From Bog-756 sp963701325 (GTDB lineage: Bacteria; Actinomycetota; Acidimicrobiia; Acidimicrobiales; RAAP-2): a stretch of DNA of 64,000 bases. The position numbers and the translations under genes were made by a program. Below, in pieces: positions 55,004 through 63,834 of the stretch (within the stretch, counting starts at the first letter, position 1; each line of letters begins with the position of its first letter). The notes under the pieces are model-generated. The model made no database searches. It had not been told where the DNA came from and saw only the letters and a list, made by a program, of their open reading frames with translations. The stretch is from the NCBI GenBank assembly GCA_963701325.1, contig OY969604.1, forward strand, positions 1,302,001 to 1,366,000, given 5' to 3'.

Positions 55004-55930
55004 TCAGATCAGGGACCGCAACCCGAGGGTTGCGGGGGTGATCACCGCGACCAGGGCCATGAGGTTGAAGGTGGCGTGAGCGACCATGTTCATGCCGAGG
55101 CGTCCGGTCCTCCACGAGACCAGCCCGAGGATGACCCCGAAGAGCGCGAGGCCGAGCAGCTGGAGCGACTCGGCATGGGCGAGTCCGAAGAGCACGCCGC
55201 TGACCACGATCGCGAGCGCCGGACCCACCCACCCTCCGACGTCGCCGAACAGCCGGGCGAGCGAGCGGAGCAGGACGCCCCGGAAGAAGAGCTCCTCGAA
55301 GAAGGGGGCACCGATCACGGTGCAGAGCACAATGACTGCGTACGCGGCGCCGTGCGACCCCCCGGTGAGGCGCTGGCTCGGGGCGTCGAACCGCTGGCTG
55401 AAGTTGTGCACGTGGCTCGCGATGGGCACGTAGACCAGGGCCACCAGGAACTGCCCGCCGATCCCGATCGGCACACCGATCAGGTCGATCCACCGGAACC
55501 GGATCCCGAGATCGCGCACCACGCTCCCTGTCCCCCGCACCGAGCTCGCGAGCCAGGCCGCCCCGGCGAACCCACCCCAGAGGCCGCACAACGTGGAGAC
55601 GATGTACCAGGTCGGCGGCTCGTTCAGCGTCGCGATCGTCGAGAGCGAGTGGAGGTCACCACCGAGCGCAGCGGCCACCACGGCGAGCAGTGCCGCAAGG
55701 AGCTGTCCGCCGAGGAAGCCGAGGCCGGCGAACACCAGCCACATCCAGGCAGCCGGTCGCGCGTCGGGAGCGGCGCCGGCCGCGAGCTGGCGTCCGAGGG
55801 TGACGTCAGCGCCCTGCGGTGGGTGCGGGTCATCCGTCGCCGGTGGGAAGGGGGCCATCGGAGCCCGGCCAGGGTCCGGCGGGGCGGCAGCCGTGGCGGC
55901 CTCCCCTGCCTGTTCGGGCCGCTCGGTCAC
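55004..55930 (-). CDS. CPBP-family intramembrane metalloprotease
   Basis: This 308-aa membrane protein has a 60-residue Pro/Ala-rich N terminus, then about eight helices including the CPBP (Abi/Rce1-like) motifs 'PFFEELFFRGVLLRSL' (glutamate pair and Arg), 'GLAHAESLQLLGLALFGVILG' (His) and 'NMVAHATFNL' (last His). It cleaves unidentified membrane proteins or peptides. I chose GTG 55930, 6 nt after a TATCGT box; GTG 55936 overlaps the expected transcription start. It is divergent from ftsH. Confidence 0.9.
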   Translation of the reverse strand: MTERPEQAGEAATAAAPPDPGRAPMAPFPPATDDPHPPQGADVTLGRQLAAGAAPDARPAAWMWLVFAGLGFLGGQLLAALLAVVAAALGGDLHSLSTIATLNEPPTWYIVSTLCGLWGGFAGAAWLASSVRGTGSVVRDLGIRFRWIDLIGVPIGIGGQFLVALVYVPIASHVHNFSQRFDAPSQRLTGGSHGAAYAVIVLCTVIGAPFFEELFFRGVLLRSLARLFGDVGGWVGPALAIVVSGVLFGLAHAESLQLLGLALFGVILGLVSWRTGRLGMNMVAHATFNLMALVAVITPATLGLRSLI

Positions 55931-55936
55931 CCCCAC

Positions 55937-55942
55937 ACGATA
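55937..55942 (-). promoter_or_regulatory. -10 box (TATCGT), leaderless-type, of the CPBP protease gene
   Basis: TATCGT ends 6 nt before GTG 55930. Confidence 0.45.
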
Positions 55943-56014
55943 CAGAGCCGATCCGGACCGCAGATGGCAGGCCGCGACGGGACTGGCGATGCCTCATCTG
56001 CCGCCCTGGGCGCA

Positions 56015-56020
56015 TAACAT
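56015..56020 (+). promoter_or_regulatory. -10 box (TAACAT), leaderless-type, of ftsH
   Basis: TAACAT ends 6 nt before the GTG start at 56027. Confidence 0.5.
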
Positions 56021-56026
56021 GATGAG

Positions 56027-58234
56027 GTGACCCCGCCATCGCCGAACACCCCGACCGGTCCACCGGACTCCGGTGGACCCGGGAAGGACGTGCCGAACAG
56101 GAACCGCATGATCATCTACCTGGTGATCATGGTGGCGGTGCTCGCGGTCATCGTCGCCCCGAGCCTCCTGCACAAGACCACGACCAACACGCTCACCTAC
56201 AGCGCGTTCCAGGAAGACATCTCGTCGAAGACGATCACGACCGCCACCGTGGACCAGACCACCGGCGTGATCACCGGGACCCTGTCCAACGGGTCGAGCT
56301 ACACGGTCAACGGGCCCAACCCGATCACCGACTCGGAGCTCACCGCCCTCAAGCCGCTCGGCTCCAACTACCACCTGGTGACCCCGAGCTCCAACACGCT
56401 CCTGGACTTCCTGCTCACCTGGATCCTGCCCTTCGCCCTCATCGGGGGGATCTTCTTCTACATCAGTCGCAAGGCGCAGGGGCAGATGGGCAGCATCATG
56501 TCGATCGGACGCTCCAAGGCAAAGCTCTACTCGACCGAGCGCCCCTCGACGACCTTCGACGACGTGGCCGGCTACGACGGGGTCAAGCTCGAGATCAGCG
56601 AGGTCGTCGAGTTCCTCAAGACACCCGGCCGGTTCAAGGAGATCGGGGCACGCATCCCGAAGGGGATCCTGCTGGTCGGTCCCCCCGGGACCGGCAAGAC
56701 CCTGCTGGCGAGGGCCGTGGCGGGTGAGGCCGGCGTGCCGTTCATGTCGGTGAGCGGCTCGGACTTCATGGAGATGTTCGTCGGAGTCGGCGCGAGCCGG
56801 GTGCGCGACCTGTTCGCGACCGCACGCAAGCAGGCGCCGGCCATCGTCTTCATCGACGAGATCGACTCGATCGGGCGCAAGCGGGGTGCCGGCCTCGGCG
56901 GCGGGCACGACGAGCGCGAGCAGACCCTCAACCAGATGCTCTCCGAGATGGACGGCTTCGACCCGACCGAGGGGATCGTGGTCATGGCGGCGACCAACCG
57001 GCCGGACATCCTCGACGCGGCCATCCTGCGCCCGGGACGGTTCGACCGCCAGATCGTCGTGCCGCTCCCCGACCTCGACGAGCGCCTCCCGATCCTCCAG
57101 GTCCACTGCAAGGACAAGCGGGTCGACCCCACGGTCGACCTCGGCACCGTCGCCCGCGGCACACCGGGCATGAGCGGTGCAGACCTCGCCAACCTGGTCA
57201 ACGAGGCCGCCCTGCACGCCGTGCGCCGCGGCTCCAAGGTCATCCAGAACGAGGACTTCGAGGCCTCACGCGACCGGGTCCTCATGGGGCAGCGCCGCGA
57301 GAGCCTGGTCCTGTCAGGCGCAGAGAAGGAGCGGGTGGCCTTCCACGAGGGGGGCCACGCGGTGCTCGCCTACGTGCTGCCCGACGCCGACCCGGTCCAC
57401 AAGGTCACCATCCTCCCCACCGGGCTCGCGCTCGGCGTCACCATGCAGCTGCCGATGGAGGAGCGCCACATCCACCCCCGCCAGCACATCGAGGACTCGC
57501 TCTGCGTGCGGATGGGCGGCCGCGCGGCCGAGCTCCTCGTCTACGGCGATCTCTCGACCGGTGCGAGCAACGACCTCGTCGGCAACACCGAGCTGGCCCG
57601 CAAGATGGTCCGTGAATGGGGCATGAGCGACAAGATCGGCCCGATGGCGTGGGGCTCCCAGGGACAGGTCTTCCTGGGCGAGGACCTCATGCACACCCGC
57701 GACTACTCCGAGCACACCAGCCAGGTCATCGACGACGAAGTGGAGCTCATCCTCCGGGCCCAGGAGCAACGCGCCCTCGAGGTCCTGGCCCGCCATCGCG
57801 GCGGGCTCGACGCGCTCGCCCGGGCGCTGCTCGACGAGGAGACCGTCGACGGTGAGACGGTCGGTCGGCTGGTCGACACCGCCTACGGGCGCCCGGTGCA
57901 CGCCGAGGGCGTGAAGTCGGTGCCACCGATCTTCGTCGCCGATCAGCACGGTCCGACCGGCGCGGAGAACGCCGACGGTCCCCCCGATTGGATGGCCGGC
58001 ACGGTCGCGAGCACCGAAGACGCCCGCGAGGAAGCCACCACGGAGTCCGGCGCCGAACAGGGCACCGAGACGGTCAGCCACGCAACCGACAACGCGAACG
58101 GTGCCGCGCCCGCCCCGGGCGCGCCGCAGCCTCCCGCGCCGCCCACGGGTCACTGGCCGCCGCCGACGTCCTCCCCATGGCCGGGCAAGCAGGCTCCCTG
58201 GCCGCCTCCTCCCCCGCCTCCTGCTTCTCGCTGA
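56027..58234 (+). CDS. ftsH: ATP-dependent zinc metalloprotease FtsH
   Basis: This 735-aa membrane-anchored AAA protease degrades misfolded membrane and regulatory proteins. Two membrane helices (about residues 26-46 and 125-147) flank an extracytoplasmic domain. Walker A 'GPPGTGKT' is at about 218-225, Walker B 'IVFIDEID' follows, then 'NRPDILDAAILRPGRFDR'. The zinc site reads HEGGH at about 440-444, where most FtsH have HEAGH. The C-terminal 110 residues are Ala/Pro/Glu-rich and end in a proline string. Leaderless GTG start. Confidence 0.96.
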   Translation: MTPPSPNTPTGPPDSGGPGKDVPNRNRMIIYLVIMVAVLAVIVAPSLLHKTTTNTLTYSAFQEDISSKTITTATVDQTTGVITGTLSNGSSYTVNGPNPITDSELTALKPLGSNYHLVTPSSNTLLDFLLTWILPFALIGGIFFYISRKAQGQMGSIMSIGRSKAKLYSTERPSTTFDDVAGYDGVKLEISEVVEFLKTPGRFKEIGARIPKGILLVGPPGTGKTLLARAVAGEAGVPFMSVSGSDFMEMFVGVGASRVRDLFATARKQAPAIVFIDEIDSIGRKRGAGLGGGHDEREQTLNQMLSEMDGFDPTEGIVVMAATNRPDILDAAILRPGRFDRQIVVPLPDLDERLPILQVHCKDKRVDPTVDLGTVARGTPGMSGADLANLVNEAALHAVRRGSKVIQNEDFEASRDRVLMGQRRESLVLSGAEKERVAFHEGGHAVLAYVLPDADPVHKVTILPTGLALGVTMQLPMEERHIHPRQHIEDSLCVRMGGRAAELLVYGDLSTGASNDLVGNTELARKMVREWGMSDKIGPMAWGSQGQVFLGEDLMHTRDYSEHTSQVIDDEVELILRAQEQRALEVLARHRGGLDALARALLDEETVDGETVGRLVDTAYGRPVHAEGVKSVPPIFVADQHGPTGAENADGPPDWMAGTVASTEDAREEATTESGAEQGTETVSHATDNANGAAPAPGAPQPPAPPTGHWPPPTSSPWPGKQAPWPPPPPPPASR

Positions 58235-58238
58235 CCCT

Positions 58239-58255
58239 CCCGACCCCGCGTCGGG
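58239..58255 (+). terminator. possible hairpin after ftsH
   Basis: CCCGAC-CCCGC-GTCGGG forms a 6-bp GC stem 4 nt after the ftsH stop, between convergent genes. No T-tract follows, so it may be a weak or bidirectional terminator. Confidence 0.3.
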
Positions 58256-58327
58256 TGGACGGGACGACAGCAGACCGGATCGGTGGACCGCACGAGACAG
58301 CCCCGCTCGGAACGGGCGCAGCTGTGC

Positions 58328-59800
58328 TCAGGAGGGAAGGGACACCCCGTCGGTGGCAACCACGCCGGGCGCACCCGACGGCCCGGCGTCCGCCTCGACG
58401 GCGACGGGGACGGACGACCGCACCATGTAGGGACCGACACCACCGATCTGTGAGGGAACGAACACGGCGAGCGAGTGCGGCGCGACGGTCGCCCTCGTGC
58501 CCCGGTGCGCGCCACCGAGAACGCTGACCGTGACGCTGGCCGGCGATCCACCCGGATCGGCGACTGCCAGCGTGCGCACCGTGGCACCGGCCACGGCGGG
58601 GGCGCCCGGCACACCCGGTCCGATCACCAGCCAACCGGTCGACGGCGAGGAGGAGCCGGAGGAGGCACCCCACCCGGGGGCCTGGGCGCTCGGCGGGGCG
58701 AGCACCGAGCGACCGACCACGATCGGGGCGAGCGCCTCGACGGTCACCGCGTAGGCGGCCCCCTGCGGCCACCCGGCCATCGAGGAGGCATCGAACACGG
58801 TGGCAGCCATCGCCGGGATCACCACGCGTCGGGGAACGACGGTGGCCGACGGCAGGCCGACCGTGATCTGGGCGGTGACGGGCGACGTCCCGGGATTGGC
58901 CAGGGTGAAGTCGACCGCCCCCTTCGTGGTGGCTGTGGTCTGGGCGAAGTGCCAGGTGGTCTCCGGCGTGGGGGACCCGAGCTCGAGGGAGAGCCCGGTC
59001 GACGACCCGACGGTCCGCTGTTGGAGCTCGGTCGCCACCAGCGACCCGGAGGCGGACGAGACGAGGGTCGCGATGGTGGGCTGGTCCTGGACGAAGGTAC
59101 CCACCTGCTCGTCGACGAGCTGGCCCGGGGCGACCGTGAGTCCCTGGTAGGCCTGCGGGGTCAGCACGGCACCGGAGACGGTGAGGAAGCTCACGTTGAC
59201 CATCGCCGGCGCCGCTGTGGGGTCGAAGAGGGAGAGGGTGAGCGAGTTGCCCGCGGTCGTCGACCCCCCGGCGAACGCCCACTGGGAGGAGACCTGTGAG
59301 GCACACGGCTCGCTGTCCCATCCCGCGGCCGACCCGACCGACTGGGAGGCGCTGACCCCGCCGCCGGCGAAGACGAACGAGGTCGCAGTGACCGCTGCCG
59401 TCGACCCCCCGGCCGGATCCACGGCCGCGGTGCCCATGGCGGGGACGACCACCGCACGCCGCACGGGTGCGGTCCCGGTGGATCCCACCGTGGTCATCAC
59501 GCCCCGGGCGGCGGTCTCGGTGGTATTGGCGAGGAAGACCGTGTCGGTGCCTGCTGTGCCCGGCATGCAGAACAGGGATGCCGAGGTGGCGTCGGCGGGC
59601 GCGACCGCGACGCCGTCCGCCGATGCGGGAAGCGGAGCGGCGGCCGGTGGCGGGATGCTCACGGAGACCAGGCCGACCCCGAGGAGGACGACGATGACTG
59701 CGACCACCGCGGCCGTGCGCCCGGGTATCGGTCGGGCCGCGTGGCGACGCGTGGCCGATCGGGGTGTCGGGGCGGTCGTCGGCGGCTCGGGAGTGCTCAC
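58328..59800 (-). CDS. DUF5719 family protein, membrane-anchored and secreted
   Basis: This 490-aa protein has an Arg-rich start and one N-terminal membrane helix ('AAVVAVIVVLLGVGLVSV'). A long Ala/Val/Thr-rich beta-sandwich-like extracellular region of repeated strands follows, matching actinobacterial DUF5719 proteins. Those occur next to large GT2/membrane proteins, as here. It starts with GTG 59800, overlapping the upstream stop by four bases (GTGA). Its reading frame is, by chance, the same as that of the 5' half of the frameshifted upstream gene. Function unknown; probably envelope glycan assembly or display. Confidence 0.85.
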   Translation of the reverse strand: MSTPEPPTTAPTPRSATRRHAARPIPGRTAAVVAVIVVLLGVGLVSVSIPPPAAAPLPASADGVAVAPADATSASLFCMPGTAGTDTVFLANTTETAARGVMTTVGSTGTAPVRRAVVVPAMGTAAVDPAGGSTAAVTATSFVFAGGGVSASQSVGSAAGWDSEPCASQVSSQWAFAGGSTTAGNSLTLSLFDPTAAPAMVNVSFLTVSGAVLTPQAYQGLTVAPGQLVDEQVGTFVQDQPTIATLVSSASGSLVATELQQRTVGSSTGLSLELGSPTPETTWHFAQTTATTKGAVDFTLANPGTSPVTAQITVGLPSATVVPRRVVIPAMAATVFDASSMAGWPQGAAYAVTVEALAPIVVGRSVLAPPSAQAPGWGASSGSSSPSTGWLVIGPGVPGAPAVAGATVRTLAVADPGGSPASVTVSVLGGAHRGTRATVAPHSLAVFVPSQIGGVGPYMVRSSVPVAVEADAGPSGAPGVVATDGVSLPS

Positions 59801-61475
59801 CGCAGCGCACCGACTTCCTCGGTCCAGACGTCGTCCAGGTCGCTCGCGTGCCGGCTCTGAGCGACCGGATGGTGACGCGCCCTGCCCACCCGCTCCCACT
59901 GGCGCCGCAGTCGGCGACGGTCGACGAGCGCGGCCACCGCGAGCAGCCAGACCACGACGGTGAAGAGCCCCTCCCCGACCGGCAGGAGGCCGCCGTCGAA
60001 GCGCAGGGTGCCGGTCGTGGCGCGCGCCACCCGGTACCGGGGGACCCACCCGAACGCGCTCGACCGCGGCGCGACCCGTCCCCCCGCCGTGGTGAGCTCC
60101 CATCGACCAGCCGGGGCCTCGGCGGCCAGCACCGTCCCGGCGGGGATCGGGCCGGTATAGGAGCGGCCGGCAGCCGGACCGGGCAGGACGGGTTGGGCGG
60201 CGGGCAGCAACGGGGTGCCCGGGGGTGAGGCCGTCGGCGGCGGCTGGGCCGCGCCCACGCCGACCGCCGGGGCCACCGCCGTCCGCTGCGGGATCCAGTC
60301 GGCGTTGTCGTAGACGGTGATCCCCGTCCCGGAGAGCTCTGGACGGAGATCGAGCTGGCGGCTCAGCGCCGGGAGCAGGTCGGACGGAACGGGGTACTCG
60401 GTCGGGTTCTGCTGGCCGGTGATCTCCGGGGCGACCGAGGTCAGGACGGCCACGTAGCGCACCCCGGCCGGTGCGAGCAGGAGACCGAGCTGGTCGGTCC
60501 GGCCCGAACGGGCCTCGCTCACCGCCGTGCCGAGTCTGCCGGCCGGACCCGGTGAGGCGGCGTTCCACAGCCACCGGGCGTCCGGGGCCCCGTTCTCGGA
60601 GGTGGCGTAGGCCAGACCGTCGCCCGCGCTCCACCCCCCCTGGTTGAGCGAGCGGGGGTCCCCGAGCCAGAGGACCCGGAAGGCTCCCCCGCCCACCTGG
60701 GCGTCCATCCAGCTCACCGACTGGGAGAAGTCGTTGATCGGCAGATCCCACCGTCCGGGGAGGGCCGAGACGAGCGTCGGGAAGGCGGCGAGGGAGACCG
60801 CGATGACCCCGAACACCGTCGTGAGCTGGCGCCAGCCGAAGTCGGCGGCGTGCAGATCGACCTCGAAGGCGGCGATGCCCAGCCCGACCGCAGCTGCGAT
60901 GGCCACCGCCGCCGGTGCGAGCAGGACGAGGGGGTCGACGGCCAGCCGACCCGTCCACCCGTGGCCCACCACCCAGGCTCCCAGCCACGAGACGAGCGCG
61001 ATCGACCAGAAGCGCACCGCCCACCGGAAGCGCGGTCCGCGGGCGAGCACGAGCGGCACCGCTCCGGCGGCGATGAAGCCCCAGGCCAGTGGGGATCCTC
61101 CGATCGGCCCGACGGCGAAGCGCAGCAACGATCCCCACGCGGCAGCGCCCGCCGCCGGGGTCGGTGTCCCGAACACGGCCAGCGCACCCGACCCGGCCGA
61201 GAGCACGCCGATGACCCAGGGCAGGCAGATCACGGCGGCGACGAGGGTCGAGGCCAGCGCGAGGCGGACAGCCCGGCCGGCCGCGCGTACCTCCCCGAGG
61301 AGGAGCGAAGAGATGAACAGGGAGAGCGCAGCGAGCACCACCACGATGACTGCGGCGGGTACGAATGCGACGAGGAGCGCCTCGAGCAGGCCGAGGGCCA
61401 GCGCGGCACCGAGCAAGCCATGACGCGAGGTCCACGCACCGGTCGCCGGCTGGGTCGCGGCGGGCCGGGAGCGCC
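59797..61475 (-). CDS. C-terminal part of frameshifted GT2/membrane protein
   Basis: This frame holds about ten membrane helices ('LLGAALALGLLEALLVAF', 'VRLALASTLVAAVICLPWV', 'ALVSWLGAWVVGHGW'). A large extracytoplasmic C-terminal domain and a final helix ('LFTVVVWLLAVAALV') follow. It continues directly from the GT2 half encoded upstream, but one base out of phase. Codons before about 61475 in this frame look like Arg/Ser-rich noise, which sets the junction. The joined product would be about 1,131 residues, a normal size for the Acidimicrobiia GT2-membrane fusion. The stop overlaps the DUF5719 start. Either a real disruption or a one-base sequence error. Confidence 0.75.
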
Positions 61476-63193
61476 GCGTTCTGGTCCGCTGCCGGCGGAC
61501 CGTCGGTGGGACCGGTGACCACCTGGGCGAAGGGCTCGACGCCGGTCGCCCGGAGCAGGGCACCGAAGACCCAGGGGAACCCGGCGTAGACGACGAGGGC
61601 ACCCCATCGGCCGAGGGCCAGCGCGTCGTAGACAAGGGGCATGGCGAGATACGCGAGGCCGGCCACCAGCGACGCACGCTGGGAGCCGAACGGGCGCAGG
61701 AGTCGGACCACACCCCAGACGCCGACCGGGACGCACCCGAAGACGAGGACCTTCTGGGTGAGGCCCATCGCCCCGAGGAGGAGCGTCCCGAGTGCTCCGG
61801 AGACGGCCAGCCCGGGGGCGGCCGGCGCGATCGTCCCCACACCCGACGGGTGCCAGCCGCCGAAGAACCCCGAGATGGTCTGCGACCAGTCGGGGAACGG
61901 GGTGAACTGGCCGAGGGCCGCGAGGTGGCCGGTCAGCACATTCCGTGACCCGACGACCACCACCAGGGCGGCCGCGAGCCAGACGGCCAACCGGACCCGC
62001 CCCGCCACCTGTCCGGGTGCCTCCGACCTGACCTCGGGCTCGGGCCCACCGTCCGGGATCCGATCGAAGTCCTCACCGGCCCCGGTCGCGGTCGCGGCCG
62101 CTGCCAGCTCCTCGGCGTGTGCGCCTGCGAACCCCTGTAGGACCACCCGGCGGGTGTAGGCCGACAGCCGGGCGCTCCCTCCGACCTGGAGCAGGCGTAT
62201 CTCCTTGTCCCCGAGGCGGCGCTTGGCCCGGAGCTCGGCCCGTTGGACCCGGATCGCCCCGAGACGGCCCAGGTTCCAGCGCCAGGCCCGTGCGACGGCC
62301 CGCGCCCGCACCCGGTTGCCGGCCAGCTCGGCCACCACGACCTCCCCGAGGGAGAGCAGGAACACCTGCGGCACCACTCGGAGCAGGTGCATGCGTCCGT
62401 AGCACTTGAACACGGCGAGGAGCTCGTGGCGGCGCTGCAACTCCTGGAGGGTGACCGGGTGGCGAGCCACCTCACCCTCGGCGGCACCGAGCAGCGACGG
62501 TTCGATGGCGCGGGTCCCGCTCGCCAGGACCTCGAGGTGCCGCACGCGGGCATCCGGGGCAACGATGATCCGGGCACCCATCACCTGCGCCCGCCAGCAG
62601 AGGTCGAGGTCCTCGCCCATGGCCACGATGGCCGGATCGAACCCGTCGAGCTCCGCGAAGAGGTCGGTGCGGACCAGGGTGCACCCACCGGGGGCCACGA
62701 AGACGTCTCGAACCGCGTCGTGCTGGCCGTGGTCGATCTCGTTGGGCTGCACCCGCTCGACCACCGAGCCGCCCTTGTCGACGACCAACCCGACGTGCAC
62801 CAGCCGCTCGGGATCGTCCCAGCTCACCACCTTGGGCGAGACCACGCCGGCGTTGGACCGGAAGGCCTCCTCGACGAGCAGGTGGACCGTGTCTTCGTAG
62901 AGGGCCACGTCGTCGTGGCAGAACAGGTAGTAGTCGGCCCCGTCGACCATGGCCTGCACTTCGTCCGCGGTCGCGCCGAACCCCCGATTGGCCTCGAATC
63001 GCCGCACGTAGGCCGAGGGGAGCACGGCGGCGACCCGGGCCGCGAGGTCCTCCCCACGACCAGCGGCGTCGAGGACGAGCACCGAGAGCTCGGCATAGTC
63101 CTGCGAGGCGAGTGAGGCCAGCGTCTCGTCGAACCACGGGCCGGGATCATGGGCCACGACGACGGCGACGACCGGCGGGGCCAGGGTGTCCAT
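61461..63193 (-). CDS. N-terminal part of frameshifted GT2 family glycosyltransferase/membrane protein
   Basis: Residues about 1-240 are a GT2 (GT-A fold) glycosyltransferase: 'VVAVVVAHDPGPWFDETL', 'ANRGFGATADEVQ', the metal-binding DxD region in 'CHDDVALYEDT', and 'GEDLDLCWRAQVMGARI'. A helical linker follows, then the first membrane helices (from 'LAVWLAAALVVVVGS'). The frame loses similarity after the Ala/Pro-rich stretch near 61490-61455, where the +1 frame takes over. It starts at ATG 63193, 10 nt after TAGCCT. Without the shift, this frame runs open into DUF5719 (1,621 codons from ATG 63193), almost certainly not a real fusion. Confidence 0.8.
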
Positions 63194-63203
63194 CAAGGGG
63201 GAG

Positions 63204-63209
63204 AGGCTA
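63204..63209 (-). promoter_or_regulatory. -10 box (TAGCCT) of the GT2 gene
   Basis: TAGCCT ends 10 nt before ATG 63193. Confidence 0.4.
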
Positions 63210-63328
63210 TCGGGCCGCAACCGGGTCCCCAGGGCTCTTCCTGGTCAGAGGCGGTTTCGAGGGGCGCCTACACGGTGCCAGGGGCGTTCCGGCCCCTCCG
63301 GGACAGTGCCCAGGGCGTCCGGATATGC

Positions 63329-63357
63329 TTGCAACTGTTTATCAGAACAGATACACT
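63329..63357 (+). promoter_or_regulatory. strong sigma70-type promoter with overlapping inverted repeats
   Basis: TTGCAA (63329-63334) and TACACT (63352-63357) are separated by exactly 17 bases in a distinctly AT-rich island. The spacer contains CTGTT-N6-AACAG (63335-63350), and the -10 lies within ATACA-CT-TGTAT (63351-63362). Both inverted repeats are placed like operators. The transcript would have a leader of about 50 nt with an AAGGAG site before the coiled-coil protein gene. Confidence 0.6.
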
Positions 63358-63414
63358 TGTATCCGTCGCACCACGATCCGAACACGTACGACGACCCCGA
63401 ACAAGGAGCTCACC

Positions 63415-63816
63415 ATGCCAGACATCGCGACCGACATCACCAGGGCCGCCAAGGACCTCGCTTCAGTGGCCAAGGACGCCACCTACGTCATCATCGGCGC
63501 CGGCGTCCTCGGCATCCAGCGGCTCCAGGTCGAGCGCCACCAGATGACCAAGCGGTTCTCGGGGACCACCCCCGGTCTCGGTGACCGGGTCTCCGCGGTC
63601 CGCTCCGACCTCGCCGGCACCATCCAGGAGGTCGACGCCAAGGTCGACCAGCTCATGGATCGGGTCGAGGAGATCATCGAACTCGTCGAGGGCGTGATCG
63701 CCCCCTTCGAGGAGCGGCTGCCCACCCAGGCCCGGGACCTCGCCAAGCAGGCCCATGTGCAGGCCAAAGAGGCTCGTACCCAACTCCGTACCCTCCGCCC
63801 GACCGCGGCCGCCTGA
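63415..63816 (+). CDS. small membrane-associated coiled-coil protein, function unknown
   Basis: This 133-aa protein has an amphipathic start and a hydrophobic stretch ('ATYVIIGAGVLGIQRL'). A heptad-like region ('VDAKVDQLMDRVEEIIELVEGV') and an Ala/Gln/Lys helix with a basic end follow. It looks like a phasin-like or membrane-bound scaffolding helix protein and I cannot assign it to a named family. ATG 63415 has a well-placed AAGGAG site. It has the most consensus-like promoter in the window, suggesting high expression or tight regulation. Confidence 0.75.
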   Translation: MPDIATDITRAAKDLASVAKDATYVIIGAGVLGIQRLQVERHQMTKRFSGTTPGLGDRVSAVRSDLAGTIQEVDAKVDQLMDRVEEIIELVEGVIAPFEERLPTQARDLAKQAHVQAKEARTQLRTLRPTAAA

Positions 63817-63834
63817 CCCGTCGACGCCGGCCGA

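Noticed and set aside
58328..63193. A single 1,621-residue protein joining GT2 and DUF5719
   Set aside because: The middle 540 residues are Arg/Ser/Pro-rich noise, while the +1 frame encodes normal membrane helices and overlaps the DUF5719 start by GTGA. A frameshift explains it better.
63335..63350. E. coli-type LexA box
   Set aside because: The repeat contains CTGT-N8-ACAG, but actinobacterial LexA uses a different GAAC-type site and the downstream gene has no SOS link. Treated as an unassigned operator candidate.
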